Shown here: positions 52,769 to 61,713 of the stretch, one piece after another
How the letters are laid out: each line of letters begins with the position of its first letter
Numbering within the stretch: the stretch's first letter is position 1
From: Bacteroides coprosuis DSM 18011
GTDB lineage: Bacteria > Bacteroidota > Bacteroidia > Bacteroidales > Bacteroidaceae
DNA length: 64,000 nucleotides
Direction of reading: 5' to 3'
NCBI GenBank assembly: GCA_000212915.1
Contig: CM001167.1
Coordinates: forward strand, 1-64,000
Position numbers and translations under genes: made by a program
Notes under the pieces: model-generated
Told to the model about the DNA's origin: nothing
The model's database searches: none
The model's input: the letters and a program-made list of their open reading frames with translations, nothing else

Positions 52769-55153
52769 ATGGCTGCTGGAACGAAATCAATTATTAAGAG
52801 AGATGGAAAAAAAGAGGTTTTCTCACCTCTTAAAATCCAAAATGCACTTAGCAAAGCATTCACTGCTACGGGTATAAACGGTGATTCTCAGATCACGTCT
52901 GAAATAACAAATAGAGTAGTAGATAAAATTCAATTGGATACCATATCCGTAGAGCAAGTACAAGATCTTGTTGAAAATGAACTCATGAAAGTCTATCCTG
53001 ATGTTGCAAAGAAATATATTATATATAGAGATTGGAGGACTACTGAGCGCGAGAAAAAAACTAAAATGAAACACATCATGGATGGCATTGTTGCCATTGA
53101 TACAAATGATGTAAATTTAAGTAATGCAAATATGAGTAGTCATACTCCTGCAGGACAAATGATGACTTTTGCCTCAGAGGTAACCAAAGACTATACGTAT
53201 AAGTACCTTCTGCCTAAACAATTTGCTGAAGCTCATAAATTAGGAGATATCCATATCCATGATTTAGATTATTACCCTACCAAAACCACTACTTGTATAC
53301 AATATGATTTAGATGATTTATTTGAAAGAGGCTTCAGAACTAAAAATGGGAGTATACGTACACCTCAAAGTATTCAAAGTTATGCAACCCTAGCAACAAT
53401 CATTTTTCAAACCAACCAAAATGAACAACATGGTGGCCAAGCAATACCTGCCTTTGACTTCTTCATGGCTAAAGGAGTATTAAAATCTTTCAGAAAACAT
53501 ATTGTTAGCTTTATCAGCTTCTTCACATTAATAGAAGATGAAGAAAACGCCTCAGAATCCAACATCAAAATATTAGTAAATGAACATATTGACAGTATTG
53601 ATGCTCCTGAACTGAAAACAGAAACATTAAGATTGGCTTTGACTGCTCTCAATGTAAATATCAATAAGGCAGAGATGAAGCACGTCTTTGAAAAAGCATA
53701 TCAACAAACACGTAAAGACACCCATCAAGCAATGGAGGGCTTTATTCACAATCTAAATACAATGCACTCTAGAGGGGGAAATCAAGTTGTCTTTAGTTCT
53801 ATCAACTACGGAACAGACACGTCCGCCGAAGGTCGTATGGTTATAGAAGAATTATTAAAAGCGACTATTGAGGGTTTAGGATCCAAAGGCGAAGTGCCCG
53901 TTTTCCCTATTCAAATATTCAAAATAAAAGATGGCATCACTTTCTCTGAAGAAGATTACAAGTTGGCGATGACAGATTTTGATGCAGCAGTAGAAGGTAA
54001 AATCAGATTCAAAGCACCCAATTTCGACCTTTACTTAAAGGCTTGCAAAACAACTGCAAAAGCTCTATTCCCCAACTTTATGTTCTTAGATACTCCATTT
54101 AATGCAAATGATAAATGGGATGCAAATGATCCAAAACGCTATCACTATGAGTTAGCTACAATGGGTTGTAGAACTAGAGTTTATGAAGATTTACACGGAG
54201 AAAAAACAGCCCTTGGACGAGGAAATCTTTCTTTCACAACAATGAATTTACCTCGTCTTGCTATTGAAGCCAAACGAAAAGCATCTCAAGAAAGTAAGAA
54301 CGACCAAGAAATAAGAGATATAGCTAAAAAGGCATTCTTAAATGGAGTTAGAGAAAAAGCATTACTTATAGGAGAACAGCTTCATACACGCTATGAATAC
54401 CAACGTTCAGCACTAGCTCGTCAGTTTCCTTTTATGATGGGCAACGACGTATGGAAAGGTGGAGGACAACTAGGTATTAATGATATTGTAGGAGATGTCT
54501 TAAAACATGGAACACTCGGTATCGGATTTATTGGTGGACATAATGCTATGGTAGCCTTATATGGATCTGGTCATGGACATAATAAAGAAGCTTGGAAGAC
54601 TTTATATGATGCTATTTTAACCATCAATGAAGTAGTAGAAGAACTAAAAAAGAAATACGACTTAAACTTCTCTGTATTAGCAACTCCTGCCGAGGGATTA
54701 TCAGGACGTTTTACGAAAATAGACCGAAAGAAATATGGAGTTATCCCTGGAGTAACTGACCGAGATTATTATATCAACTCTTTCCATGTAGATGTAAAAG
54801 AACCCATCAGCATCATTGATAAAATAAGATGTGAAGCTCCTTTCCATGCAATCACAAAAGGTGGACACATTACCTATGTAGAACTAGATGGTGAAGCACA
54901 AAAGAACATTAAGGCTATTGCTAAAATTGTAAAAGTTATGCACGACGAAGGCATAGGATATGGATCAATTAACCACCCAGTAGATACTTGTAAGGCGTGT
55001 GGTTATAAAGGAGTTATCTATGACAAATGCCCTGTATGCAAGAGTGAAGCCATCTTACGTATGAGAAGAATCACAGGCTATCTAACAGGTGATTTGAGTT
55101 CTTGGAATTCAGCTAAAAAAGCAGAAGAAAAAGATCGTGTAAAACACTTATAG
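52769..55153 (+). CDS. nrdD: Anaerobic (class III) ribonucleoside-triphosphate reductase
   Basis: Glycyl-radical enzyme that makes dNTPs without oxygen. An ATP-cone is at residues 5-95 (SIIKRDGKKEVFSPLKI). The barrel follows. A C-terminal zinc site is seen in TCKACGYKG and DKCPVCKSE, and the glycyl radical is Gly770 in RRITGYLTG. At 794 aa it is normal. The ATG at 52769 is used; an out-of-frame ATG at 52743 opens a 44-codon ORF across the start. nrdG follows after 6 bp. Confidence 0.95.
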   Translation: MAAGTKSIIKRDGKKEVFSPLKIQNALSKAFTATGINGDSQITSEITNRVVDKIQLDTISVEQVQDLVENELMKVYPDVAKKYIIYRDWRTTEREKKTKMKHIMDGIVAIDTNDVNLSNANMSSHTPAGQMMTFASEVTKDYTYKYLLPKQFAEAHKLGDIHIHDLDYYPTKTTTCIQYDLDDLFERGFRTKNGSIRTPQSIQSYATLATIIFQTNQNEQHGGQAIPAFDFFMAKGVLKSFRKHIVSFISFFTLIEDEENASESNIKILVNEHIDSIDAPELKTETLRLALTALNVNINKAEMKHVFEKAYQQTRKDTHQAMEGFIHNLNTMHSRGGNQVVFSSINYGTDTSAEGRMVIEELLKATIEGLGSKGEVPVFPIQIFKIKDGITFSEEDYKLAMTDFDAAVEGKIRFKAPNFDLYLKACKTTAKALFPNFMFLDTPFNANDKWDANDPKRYHYELATMGCRTRVYEDLHGEKTALGRGNLSFTTMNLPRLAIEAKRKASQESKNDQEIRDIAKKAFLNGVREKALLIGEQLHTRYEYQRSALARQFPFMMGNDVWKGGGQLGINDIVGDVLKHGTLGIGFIGGHNAMVALYGSGHGHNKEAWKTLYDAILTINEVVEELKKKYDLNFSVLATPAEGLSGRFTKIDRKKYGVIPGVTDRDYYINSFHVDVKEPISIIDKIRCEAPFHAITKGGHITYVELDGEAQKNIKAIAKIVKVMHDEGIGYGSINHPVDTCKACGYKGVIYDKCPVCKSEAILRMRRITGYLTGDLSSWNSAKKAEEKDRVKHL

Positions 55154-55159
55154 TATTCA

Positions 55160-55621
55160 ATGAATATATTACATACTTATTCAGAAACGATTGTTGATGG
55201 TGACGGAATTAGGTATTCAATCTACTTTGCAGGGTGCCCACATAGATGTGTGGGATGTCACAACCCCGAGAGTAGAAACCCCAAGGCTGGCACTTTACTA
55301 ACCGATGAAAAACTGGATAAAATAATAGATGAAATCAATAATAATCCTTTGCTAGACGGTATTACTTTATCTGGAGGAGATCCTTTCTTTAACCCGATAG
55401 AAATGCTTCCTATAGTGAAGAAATTAAAAGATAAAACTCAGCTGTCAATTTGGTGCTATACTGGTTTCTTATATGAAGAGTTACTAAAAGACAAACATTC
55501 TCAAGCTATATTAGAATACATAGATGTACTTGTCGATGGACCTTTTATTCAGGAGAAATACTCTCCGACTCTTCCCTTTAGAGGCAGTACAAATCAGCGC
55601 TTAATAAAATTAAGAAATTGA
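55160..55621 (+). CDS. nrdG: NrdD-activating radical SAM enzyme
   Basis: A 153-aa radical SAM protein that generates the glycyl radical on NrdD. The 4Fe-4S ligands are Cys26, Cys30 and Cys33 (CPHRCVGC). The GGDPF motif near residue 74 and the C-terminal region VDGPF fit NrdG. It lies 6 bp after nrdD and is followed by a terminator. Confidence 0.95.
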   Translation: MNILHTYSETIVDGDGIRYSIYFAGCPHRCVGCHNPESRNPKAGTLLTDEKLDKIIDEINNNPLLDGITLSGGDPFFNPIEMLPIVKKLKDKTQLSIWCYTGFLYEELLKDKHSQAILEYIDVLVDGPFIQEKYSPTLPFRGSTNQRLIKLRN

Positions 55622-55642
55622 CTTACTCTCTCAACCAAGAAA

Positions 55643-55674
55643 AAAAGCCCTACCTCAATTGAGGCAGGGCTTTT
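55643..55674. terminator. Bidirectional terminator between nrdG and rseP
   Basis: A 16-bp stem (55643-55658 with 55659-55674) with one mismatch, A-run before and T-run after, between convergent genes. Confidence 0.85.
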
Positions 55675-55700
55675 AGTTTTATTTCTTTTATTCTTTATTC

Positions 55701-57017
55701 TTATAACAAGAATCTTAATACATCATTTAAATTTGCCCAAATAAGCAAAGTGAATAAGATAAGCATACCTACTACTTGTGCCCTCTCTAGGAATTTATCA
55801 CTCGGTTTTCTACGTGTTATGATTTCGTACAATAAGAAGAATACGTGACCACCATCCAAGGCAGGAATAGGAAGGATATTCATAAAAGCTAAAATGATAG
55901 ACAATAGAGCTGTCATATTCCAGAAAGACAACCAATCCCATTGTGCTGGGAAGAAGCTTCCAATTGCACCAAAACCTCCAAGCTGCTTCACACCTTCTTT
56001 AGAAAACACATGCTTCATAGAGTTGGCATAGTTCTTTAGAGTATTTACACCCAATTGGGCACCCGCAGGAATTGAAGCTAATAAGCTATATTCTTTAGTC
56101 TGATATTCTGGATAAGTACCTAGAAGTCCTAATTTATATAAAGAATCTGTTTGAATAGTAAAATCCATCAATTCATCTCCTCTATACGCTTGAACTTTTA
56201 TATTAGATGCCTTTTCTGCTTTAACTTTTTCTAAAGCACTAAAAGCCTCATTCCAAGAATCAACAAAATTGTCATTTATAGATACAACACTATCTCCAAC
56301 AGCCAAGCCTGCTTTTTGAGCTGGGGAATCTTCCACAACTACATTTAGCCTAGAAGACACACGCAATTGTGCAAAAGCATGTCCATCAGCCATTAACATT
56401 TGCATAAAGTCTTCAGGAATGTAAACAGAAGTTTCCTTACCACCTCTTAGTACTGTTACCTGACGAGCATCTGCTACAGATGAAACAACTTCTGCACCAT
56501 ATTTACCAAAAGCTTTACCATCAGCAGAAATAAGAATATCTCCATCTTTGAAACCTACTTCGTGTGCAGCTTCATTAAATTCCATACCATATGGTAATTG
56601 TGAAGTCTCAACATAAGTTTCACCCCATGTAAAAAGAATAGCAGCATAAATAATCAAGGCCAATACGAAGTTGAATAAAACTCCCCCAATCATAATCATT
56701 AGACGTTGCCAAGCAGGTTTAGAGCGAAACTCCCAAGGCTGAGGTGGTTGTTTCATTTGCTCAGTATCCATTGACTCATCAATCATACCAGAGATCTTGC
56801 AGTATCCCCCCAGTGGCAACCAACCCAGTACATATTCGGTTTCACTATTCTTAGGTTTATATTTAAACAATTTAAACCACGGGTGAAAGAATACACAAAA
56901 GGTTTCAACTCGTACTTTAAATAAACGTGCAAATAAGAAGTGTCCCCCTTCATGAACAATAACAAGCAGGGAAAGGCTCATCATTAATTGCAGTGCTTTT
57001 ATTAAAAATGTTTCCAT
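55701..57017 (-). CDS. rseP: Site-2 metalloprotease RseP
   Basis: Intramembrane zinc protease that cuts anti-sigma factors and signal-peptide remnants. The HEGGH motif gives ligands His22 and His26 with catalytic Glu23 in TM1. The third ligand is in PALDGGH (Asp388). A PDZ pair lies between about residues 130 and 300 (SPAQKAGLAVGDSVVSIN). At 438 aa it is normal. It lies 32 bp after dxr on the same strand, a common pairing. Confidence 0.94.
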   Translation of the reverse strand: METFLIKALQLMMSLSLLVIVHEGGHFLFARLFKVRVETFCVFFHPWFKLFKYKPKNSETEYVLGWLPLGGYCKISGMIDESMDTEQMKQPPQPWEFRSKPAWQRLMIMIGGVLFNFVLALIIYAAILFTWGETYVETSQLPYGMEFNEAAHEVGFKDGDILISADGKAFGKYGAEVVSSVADARQVTVLRGGKETSVYIPEDFMQMLMADGHAFAQLRVSSRLNVVVEDSPAQKAGLAVGDSVVSINDNFVDSWNEAFSALEKVKAEKASNIKVQAYRGDELMDFTIQTDSLYKLGLLGTYPEYQTKEYSLLASIPAGAQLGVNTLKNYANSMKHVFSKEGVKQLGGFGAIGSFFPAQWDWLSFWNMTALLSIILAFMNILPIPALDGGHVFFLLYEIITRRKPSDKFLERAQVVGMLILFTLLIWANLNDVLRFLL

Positions 57018-57049
57018 TACAATATTTCTCGATTATTATTATTACTATT

Positions 57050-58225
57050 CTATTTCATCACTTTTGAAACGAATTCAGAAGCGAAAATACGAGCCTCACT
57101 ATCTGTGGCTACATAATCATCATAAGATGGAGTTTTTAGGTGAGCTACTTTAAGCATAGTTTGCTCAATAACATCACTCATCTCCAAAAATCCTATTTTA
57201 TCCTTTAAAAATGCACTTACTACAATTTCATTAGCTGCATTTAAAATGCAAGGCATATTGCCAGCTTGATGCATTGCCTCATAAGCCAAAGCTAAATTTC
57301 TAAATCGGGTAGTATCTGGAGTTTCAAAGGTTAATGTTGAATATTCTACAAAACTTAATCTTTTAACTGAAGATTTTACTCTATTGGGATAAGAAAAAGC
57401 ATATTGTATAGGTGTTCTCATATCTGGTGCACCCAATTGTGCTTTAACAGAACCATCTTCAAACTGTACCATAGAGTGTATTACTGACTGAGGATGTACC
57501 ACAACATCAATCTGGCTAGGATCTACACCAAATAACCATTTTGCTTCTAGAACCTCAAAACCTTTATTCATCATAGATGCAGAATCTATAGTAATTTTAG
57601 CCCCCATATCCCAATTAGGATGCTTTAGTGCCTGAGTTTTAGTAACTCTAGCTAAATCACCTAAAGATGTTGTACGGAATGGACCACCAGATGCTGTTAA
57701 TATGATTTTTTCTATTGGATTATCGTATTCGCCCACTAAACACTGAAATATTGCTGAATGTTCAGAATCTACAGGAAGAATGGGAACTCTATACTCTTGA
57801 GCTAAACTATTTATTAACTCACCAGCAACAACTAAAGTTTCTTTATTCGCTAGCGCAATTATTTTTTTAGCCTTAATTGCTTCTATTGTTGGTTTTAATC
57901 CAGCATACCCCACCATTGCAGTCAATACAATATCAATAGGATGAGCTGTTACTATTTGAGTTAGAGCATCTGCCCCAGCATAAACTTTAATCGGTAAGTC
58001 TTGTAGAGATTCTTTTAAATAGGAATATTTACTTTCATTAGCAATAACTACAACATCTGGAAGAAACTTCCTTGCCTGTTGTATTAACTCATCTACTCTA
58101 TTATTTGCTGTGAGAGCATATACCTCAAACAAATTAGGATGTTCACTGATTACATCTAATGCCTGAGTACCTATAGAGCCAGTAGAGCCTAATATTGCAA
58201 TCTGTTTTTTTCTAACTTCATTCAT
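57050..58225 (-). CDS. dxr: 1-deoxy-D-xylulose 5-phosphate reductoisomerase
   Basis: NADPH-dependent enzyme of the MEP pathway that forms 2-C-methylerythritol 4-phosphate. The N-terminal ILGSTGSIGTQALDV motif binds NADPH. Metal and substrate motifs are ALANKETLV, LPVDSEHSA, TASGGPFR and MGAKITIDSASMMNKG. I use the ATG at 58225 (391 aa). The longer ORF would begin at a TTG at 58285 and adds a non-homologous 20-residue stretch. Confidence 0.95.
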   Translation of the reverse strand: MNEVRKKQIAILGSTGSIGTQALDVISEHPNLFEVYALTANNRVDELIQQARKFLPDVVVIANESKYSYLKESLQDLPIKVYAGADALTQIVTAHPIDIVLTAMVGYAGLKPTIEAIKAKKIIALANKETLVVAGELINSLAQEYRVPILPVDSEHSAIFQCLVGEYDNPIEKIILTASGGPFRTTSLGDLARVTKTQALKHPNWDMGAKITIDSASMMNKGFEVLEAKWLFGVDPSQIDVVVHPQSVIHSMVQFEDGSVKAQLGAPDMRTPIQYAFSYPNRVKSSVKRLSFVEYSTLTFETPDTTRFRNLALAYEAMHQAGNMPCILNAANEIVVSAFLKDKIGFLEMSDVIEQTMLKVAHLKTPSYDDYVATDSEARIFASEFVSKVMK

Positions 58226-58294
58226 AGTTTTGATCTTAGCGTAATCTACGCAACTTGAAATAAACGTTCGATGAAACGAAGCCAATTCAAATCA

Positions 58295-58302
58295 CAAAAA
58301 TA
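58295..58302 (-). promoter_or_regulatory. -7 box for dxr-rseP
   Basis: TATTTTTG on the minus strand, 70 bp before the dxr ATG at 58225. The -33 element is not clear. A second -7 box lies upstream, inside an inverted repeat. Confidence 0.45.
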
Positions 58303-58346
58303 GATAAGGGGGATTCTTAAATAAATCTCCCTTATATTATAAGATA

Positions 58347-58378
58347 TTAGCGCACAAAGGTAATCAATTATGCGCTAA
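58347..58378 (-). promoter_or_regulatory. Operator-like inverted repeat around a -7 box, upstream of dxr
   Basis: TTAGCGCA (58347-58354) and TGCGCTAA (58371-58378) flank 16 nt that begin with the minus-strand -7 box TACCTTTG (58355-58362). There is no T-run, so a terminator for rimM is unlikely. The layout suits a dimeric regulator binding over the promoter. Confidence 0.45.
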
Positions 58379-58412
58379 CAATACTAGGTTCTTTAGGGTA
58401 TTTAACTGTTTC

Positions 58413-58934
58413 CTACAAAGAAAGTAACCCTTCAGGTAAATTCATTTGGATAATGCGTTTATCATCATCCACCCCTACTATCAGACTTTCATCAGCAGGG
58501 ATTAAAATCTCTTCACCAGAATAATTTACTTTAAATAGGACATTAAGTGTAGATTCGTCAACATCAATAATTTCACCAATCTCACCTATTGTAGTATCCG
58601 TTATTAGAAAGTTTTTAAAGCTCAACCAAGAGTAATGGTCAACTTCTTCAGAAGATTCTACTAAAGTATTAGGTAAGTATATTTCAACTTTAGTAAACCG
58701 TTTTGCTTTGTTTTCAGAATCAACATCTTGTAATTTAATCAAAGCAGTAGTATCCGTTTTAAATCGATATTCTTCAATAAAAAATGGAACTAAAATACCA
58801 TCAAGCTTACATATTATAAAATCAGGATCAGCTAAATCAAAGATGTCATTGATAAATTCTACTGAAAGTTCACCTGAAATGCCGTGAGTCTTTGTAAAAA
58901 AGCCCACCTGAATAACTTCTTCTTCTCTTATCAT
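58413..58934 (-). CDS. rimM: Ribosome maturation factor RimM
   Basis: Assists assembly of the 30S subunit head. At 173 aa it has the N-terminal beta-barrel (VGFFTKTHGISGELSVEF) and the C-terminal PRC-barrel (VESFKNFL-like region, IGEIIDV, ILIPADESLIVGVD). Its ATG overlaps the murA stop by 4 bp. The dxr gene follows after a 187-bp gap with its own promoter elements. From memory, many Bacteroides have an M23 peptidase gene in that gap, and none is present here. Confidence 0.93.
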   Translation of the reverse strand: MIREEEVIQVGFFTKTHGISGELSVEFINDIFDLADPDFIICKLDGILVPFFIEEYRFKTDTTALIKLQDVDSENKAKRFTKVEIYLPNTLVESSEEVDHYSWLSFKNFLITDTTIGEIGEIIDVDESTLNVLFKVNYSGEEILIPADESLIVGVDDDKRIIQMNLPEGLLSL

Positions 58935-60235
58935 ATACGTGTAATTCTTGCCCCTATAGCATTTAGGCGATCTTCAATATTCTGATATCCACGGTCTATC
59001 TGTTCTATATTATGAATACGACTCACCCCTTTTGCACTCATTGCAGCAATTAGCAGAGCAATACCTGCACGAATATCTGGAGATGTCATATTACCTCCAC
59101 GGAGTTGAATCTGTTTATTGTGTCCATTAACAACAGCACGGTGAGGATCGCACAAAATGATTTGAGCGCCCATATCAATTAATTTATCGACAAAGAATAA
59201 GCGACTTTCAAACATTTTTTGGTGAATAAGGACACTCCCCTTTGCTTGAGTAGCAATAACTAACATAACACTTAATAAGTCGGGTGTTAATCCAGGCCAT
59301 GGAGCATCAGCAATAGTCATAATAGAACCATCAATAAAAGTATCTATCTCATAACCATCTTGAGCGGGGACAAAGATATCATCACCTATTTGCTCAAGCT
59401 CTATGCCTAGTCTTTTAAAACTATCTGGAATAATTCCTAAATTCTCGTAAGAAACATTTTTAATCGTAATTTCACTACCAGTCATAGCAGCCATACCAAT
59501 GAATGAACCCACTTCTATCATATCTGGCAAAACAGTATGTTCGGTACCTTTCAACTTATCCACACCTTCTATAGTGAGTAAATTAGAAGCAATACCACTG
59601 ATCTTAGCGCCCATTCTATTCAACATCTTACAGAGTTGCTGCAAATAGGGTTCACACGCTGCATTATAAATAGTAGTAATCCCTTCAGCTAAAGTAGCAG
59701 CCATCACAATATTTGCTGTACCCGTAACAGAAGCCTCATCCAATAACATATAGCAACCCTTTAGTTTACTAGCTGTCAATTCACACATACCATCGGCATC
59801 GTTATATTCGAACTTTGCACCTAATTTTTGGATTCCAAGAAGATGTGTATCTAGTCTACGACGACCTATTTTATCTCCTCCAGGTTTGGAAATAACAGCT
59901 CTGCCAAAACGAGTAACCAAAGGACCTATCAACATTACTGAACCACGCAAACTAGAACATTTTTTCAAGAAATCATCACTTGCTAAATATTCTAAATCTA
60001 CATTTTCAGCTTTAAAACTATAGGTGTCAACTCCTTTCTTCTCTACTTTAACACCAATTCGTCTTATCAATTGGATTAAGTTATTTACATCAAGAATATC
60101 AGGAATATTATGGACAGTAATTTCTTCAGAAGTTAGAAGTGAAGCACAAATAATTTGTAAAACTTCATTTTTTGCACCTTGAGGATAAATATCACCATGC
60201 AATTTATGTCCACCTTCAATAATGAATGAAGCCAT
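58931..60235 (-). CDS. murA: UDP-N-acetylglucosamine 1-carboxyvinyltransferase (Cys to Asp active site)
   Basis: First committed step of peptidoglycan synthesis: transfers enolpyruvate from PEP to UDP-GlcNAc. The substrate lysine is Lys22 (QGAKNEV), as in E. coli. In the flexible active-site loop the usual Cys115 is replaced by Asp121 (GGDKIGRRRLDTH). The same replacement makes MurA of mycobacteria and others insensitive to fosfomycin while still active. At 434 aa it is full length. It lies 59 bp after the DUF4290 gene and overlaps rimM by 4 bp. Confidence 0.95.
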   Translation of the reverse strand: MASFIIEGGHKLHGDIYPQGAKNEVLQIICASLLTSEEITVHNIPDILDVNNLIQLIRRIGVKVEKKGVDTYSFKAENVDLEYLASDDFLKKCSSLRGSVMLIGPLVTRFGRAVISKPGGDKIGRRRLDTHLLGIQKLGAKFEYNDADGMCELTASKLKGCYMLLDEASVTGTANIVMAATLAEGITTIYNAACEPYLQQLCKMLNRMGAKISGIASNLLTIEGVDKLKGTEHTVLPDMIEVGSFIGMAAMTGSEITIKNVSYENLGIIPDSFKRLGIELEQIGDDIFVPAQDGYEIDTFIDGSIMTIADAPWPGLTPDLLSVMLVIATQAKGSVLIHQKMFESRLFFVDKLIDMGAQIILCDPHRAVVNGHNKQIQLRGGNMTSPDIRAGIALLIAAMSAKGVSRIHNIEQIDRGYQNIEDRLNAIGARITRI

Positions 60236-60294
60236 AGCTAAAAAGTTATAACAGGTTATACAATTATATAAACACTATAATAGTCAAAATTTTT

Positions 60295-60900
60295 CTAATG
60301 TTTATAATTTCGACGTTGATTATTTCTATTCTTAGGGCGATTTTGATATTGTGAGACGCGAGCATTCATTATTTTAAGGATAGCATCATTCAGTCTTAAT
60401 GTTCCTCTTGATAAATCTCTCAAATCATTATCAATTTTTTCGTCATCAATAGAATCTCTATTCCAAGTTGTATAACTTTTTTTCATATGGTTTGCTATCA
60501 ACGCAACCAAATGATTCTTTTCATCCCCATCTTCTAGTTTATCTGCCTCACTGATAAGTTTTTCAATAGTTTTACCATAGTGACGAAAGCGGATACGAGT
60601 TTGAGGGTAAGGTAGAACTGAAGGGCGAGTATGAAGATTGTCTTCACGCACAATTTCGTAAGGATAGTCAATATCAAGCTTAAAATCGGACATTATAGCT
60701 AAATGATCCCATAGTTTATGTTTAAAATCGGGAACATCGCGCAAATGAGGGAACATATTCCCCATAATATCTATTATCGTATTTGCACATCGCTGACGTT
60801 CACTTCTATCCTCAATAGTCAATGCGTAATTAACCATATTCTGAATACTTCTACCATACTCTGGCAAAGGCATTCTCATCTTCTGTGTATTATACTCCAT
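60295..60900 (-). CDS. DUF4290 family protein
   Basis: A 201-aa soluble protein with helical character and a basic tail (NRPKNRNNQRRNYKH). The N-terminus MEYNTQKMRMPLPEYGR is characteristic of DUF4290, a Bacteroidetes family usually found just before murA. The basic, Asn-rich tail suggests RNA or ribosome contact, which is inference. It is first in the run with murA and rimM. Confidence 0.85.
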   Translation of the reverse strand: MEYNTQKMRMPLPEYGRSIQNMVNYALTIEDRSERQRCANTIIDIMGNMFPHLRDVPDFKHKLWDHLAIMSDFKLDIDYPYEIVREDNLHTRPSVLPYPQTRIRFRHYGKTIEKLISEADKLEDGDEKNHLVALIANHMKKSYTTWNRDSIDDEKIDNDLRDLSRGTLRLNDAILKIMNARVSQYQNRPKNRNNQRRNYKH

Positions 60901-60943
60901 ACTTTCCTTTCATAATTTTCTTTTAATATTCTTACTATACAAC

Positions 60944-61636
60944 TTATAGTATATTCTTTTTAGGCTTAGTTGCTACAAATTCTTTCAAGTAGAAAGGTTC
61001 AAAATAGGCTACATCCACAAAGTCTTTATTCCAAATTGCTTTTTCGGCCAAAGGCATCATACTACCAGCCAAAGCATTTATATTGTCAATAAAGTGAGCA
61101 TTCGGATGAGTTATTTGGTCTTTGCATTTTGCAGCACCATCACCAAAGAAATACACAGGTTGTTTATCTAAAAACTCAATATAAGAGTTTTCATCAATAA
61201 TATCTGCAGAGATCGGCTTTTGTTCACTCAAAGATCTATCATAGATAGCAGAATAAACTTCCATTCTACGAGCATCAATCATTGGACATAATAGAGCATC
61301 TTCGGGTATCTCCTTATGCAACAATACAGGCACAGCCAACACTTTAAGTGTAGGTATTGCTATTAATGGAACATTGCGACCATAACAAATCCCTTTTGCC
61401 ATTGAGACACCGATACGCAAACCCGTATAAGAACCTGGTCCACAACTAACAGCAACTGCATCTAAAGGAATTCCATGACTATCTATAGACGATAGGGCTT
61501 CATCTACGAATACGCCAAGAAGTACGGCGTGTGAAGGTCCCTTAAATTCTTCTTTCTTAAATATTACATCTGTGTCTTGACTTACTGCAACTGAGCATAC
61601 AGCAGTAGACGTTTCAATGTGTAGTATACACGACAT
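60944..61636 (-). CDS. tsaB: tRNA threonylcarbamoyladenosine biosynthesis protein TsaB
   Basis: Non-catalytic partner of TsaD in making t6A37 of ANN-decoding tRNAs. The actin-like fold shows ILHIETSTAVCSVAV at the N-terminus and SCGPGSYTGLRIGVSMAKG. I use the ATG at 61636 (230 aa). The longer ORF starts with a TTG at 61660 inside a -7 promoter box. It precedes the DUF4290-murA run by 43 bp, so these may be co-transcribed. Confidence 0.93.
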   Translation of the reverse strand: MSCILHIETSTAVCSVAVSQDTDVIFKKEEFKGPSHAVLLGVFVDEALSSIDSHGIPLDAVAVSCGPGSYTGLRIGVSMAKGICYGRNVPLIAIPTLKVLAVPVLLHKEIPEDALLCPMIDARRMEVYSAIYDRSLSEQKPISADIIDENSYIEFLDKQPVYFFGDGAAKCKDQITHPNAHFIDNINALAGSMMPLAEKAIWNKDFVDVAYFEPFYLKEFVATKPKKNIL

Positions 61637-61657
61637 AACTTTCAATTTAATATTGTG

Positions 61658-61665
61658 CAAAGATA
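61658..61665 (-). promoter_or_regulatory. -7 box for tsaB
   Basis: TATCTTTG on the minus strand, 21 bp before the ATG at 61636. It excludes the TTG start at 61660. Confidence 0.6.
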
Positions 61666-61688
61666 ACTCATAATTACGAAAAAACCTT

Positions 61689-61696
61689 TATTTTTG
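61689..61696 (+). promoter_or_regulatory. -7 box for yicC
   Basis: TATTTTTG on the plus strand, 17 bp before the ATG at 61714. It overlaps the GTG at 61696 and so argues against that start. It lies 23 bp from the divergent tsaB box. Confidence 0.6.
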
Positions 61697-61713
61697 TGCA
61701 AAACAACAAGTAT

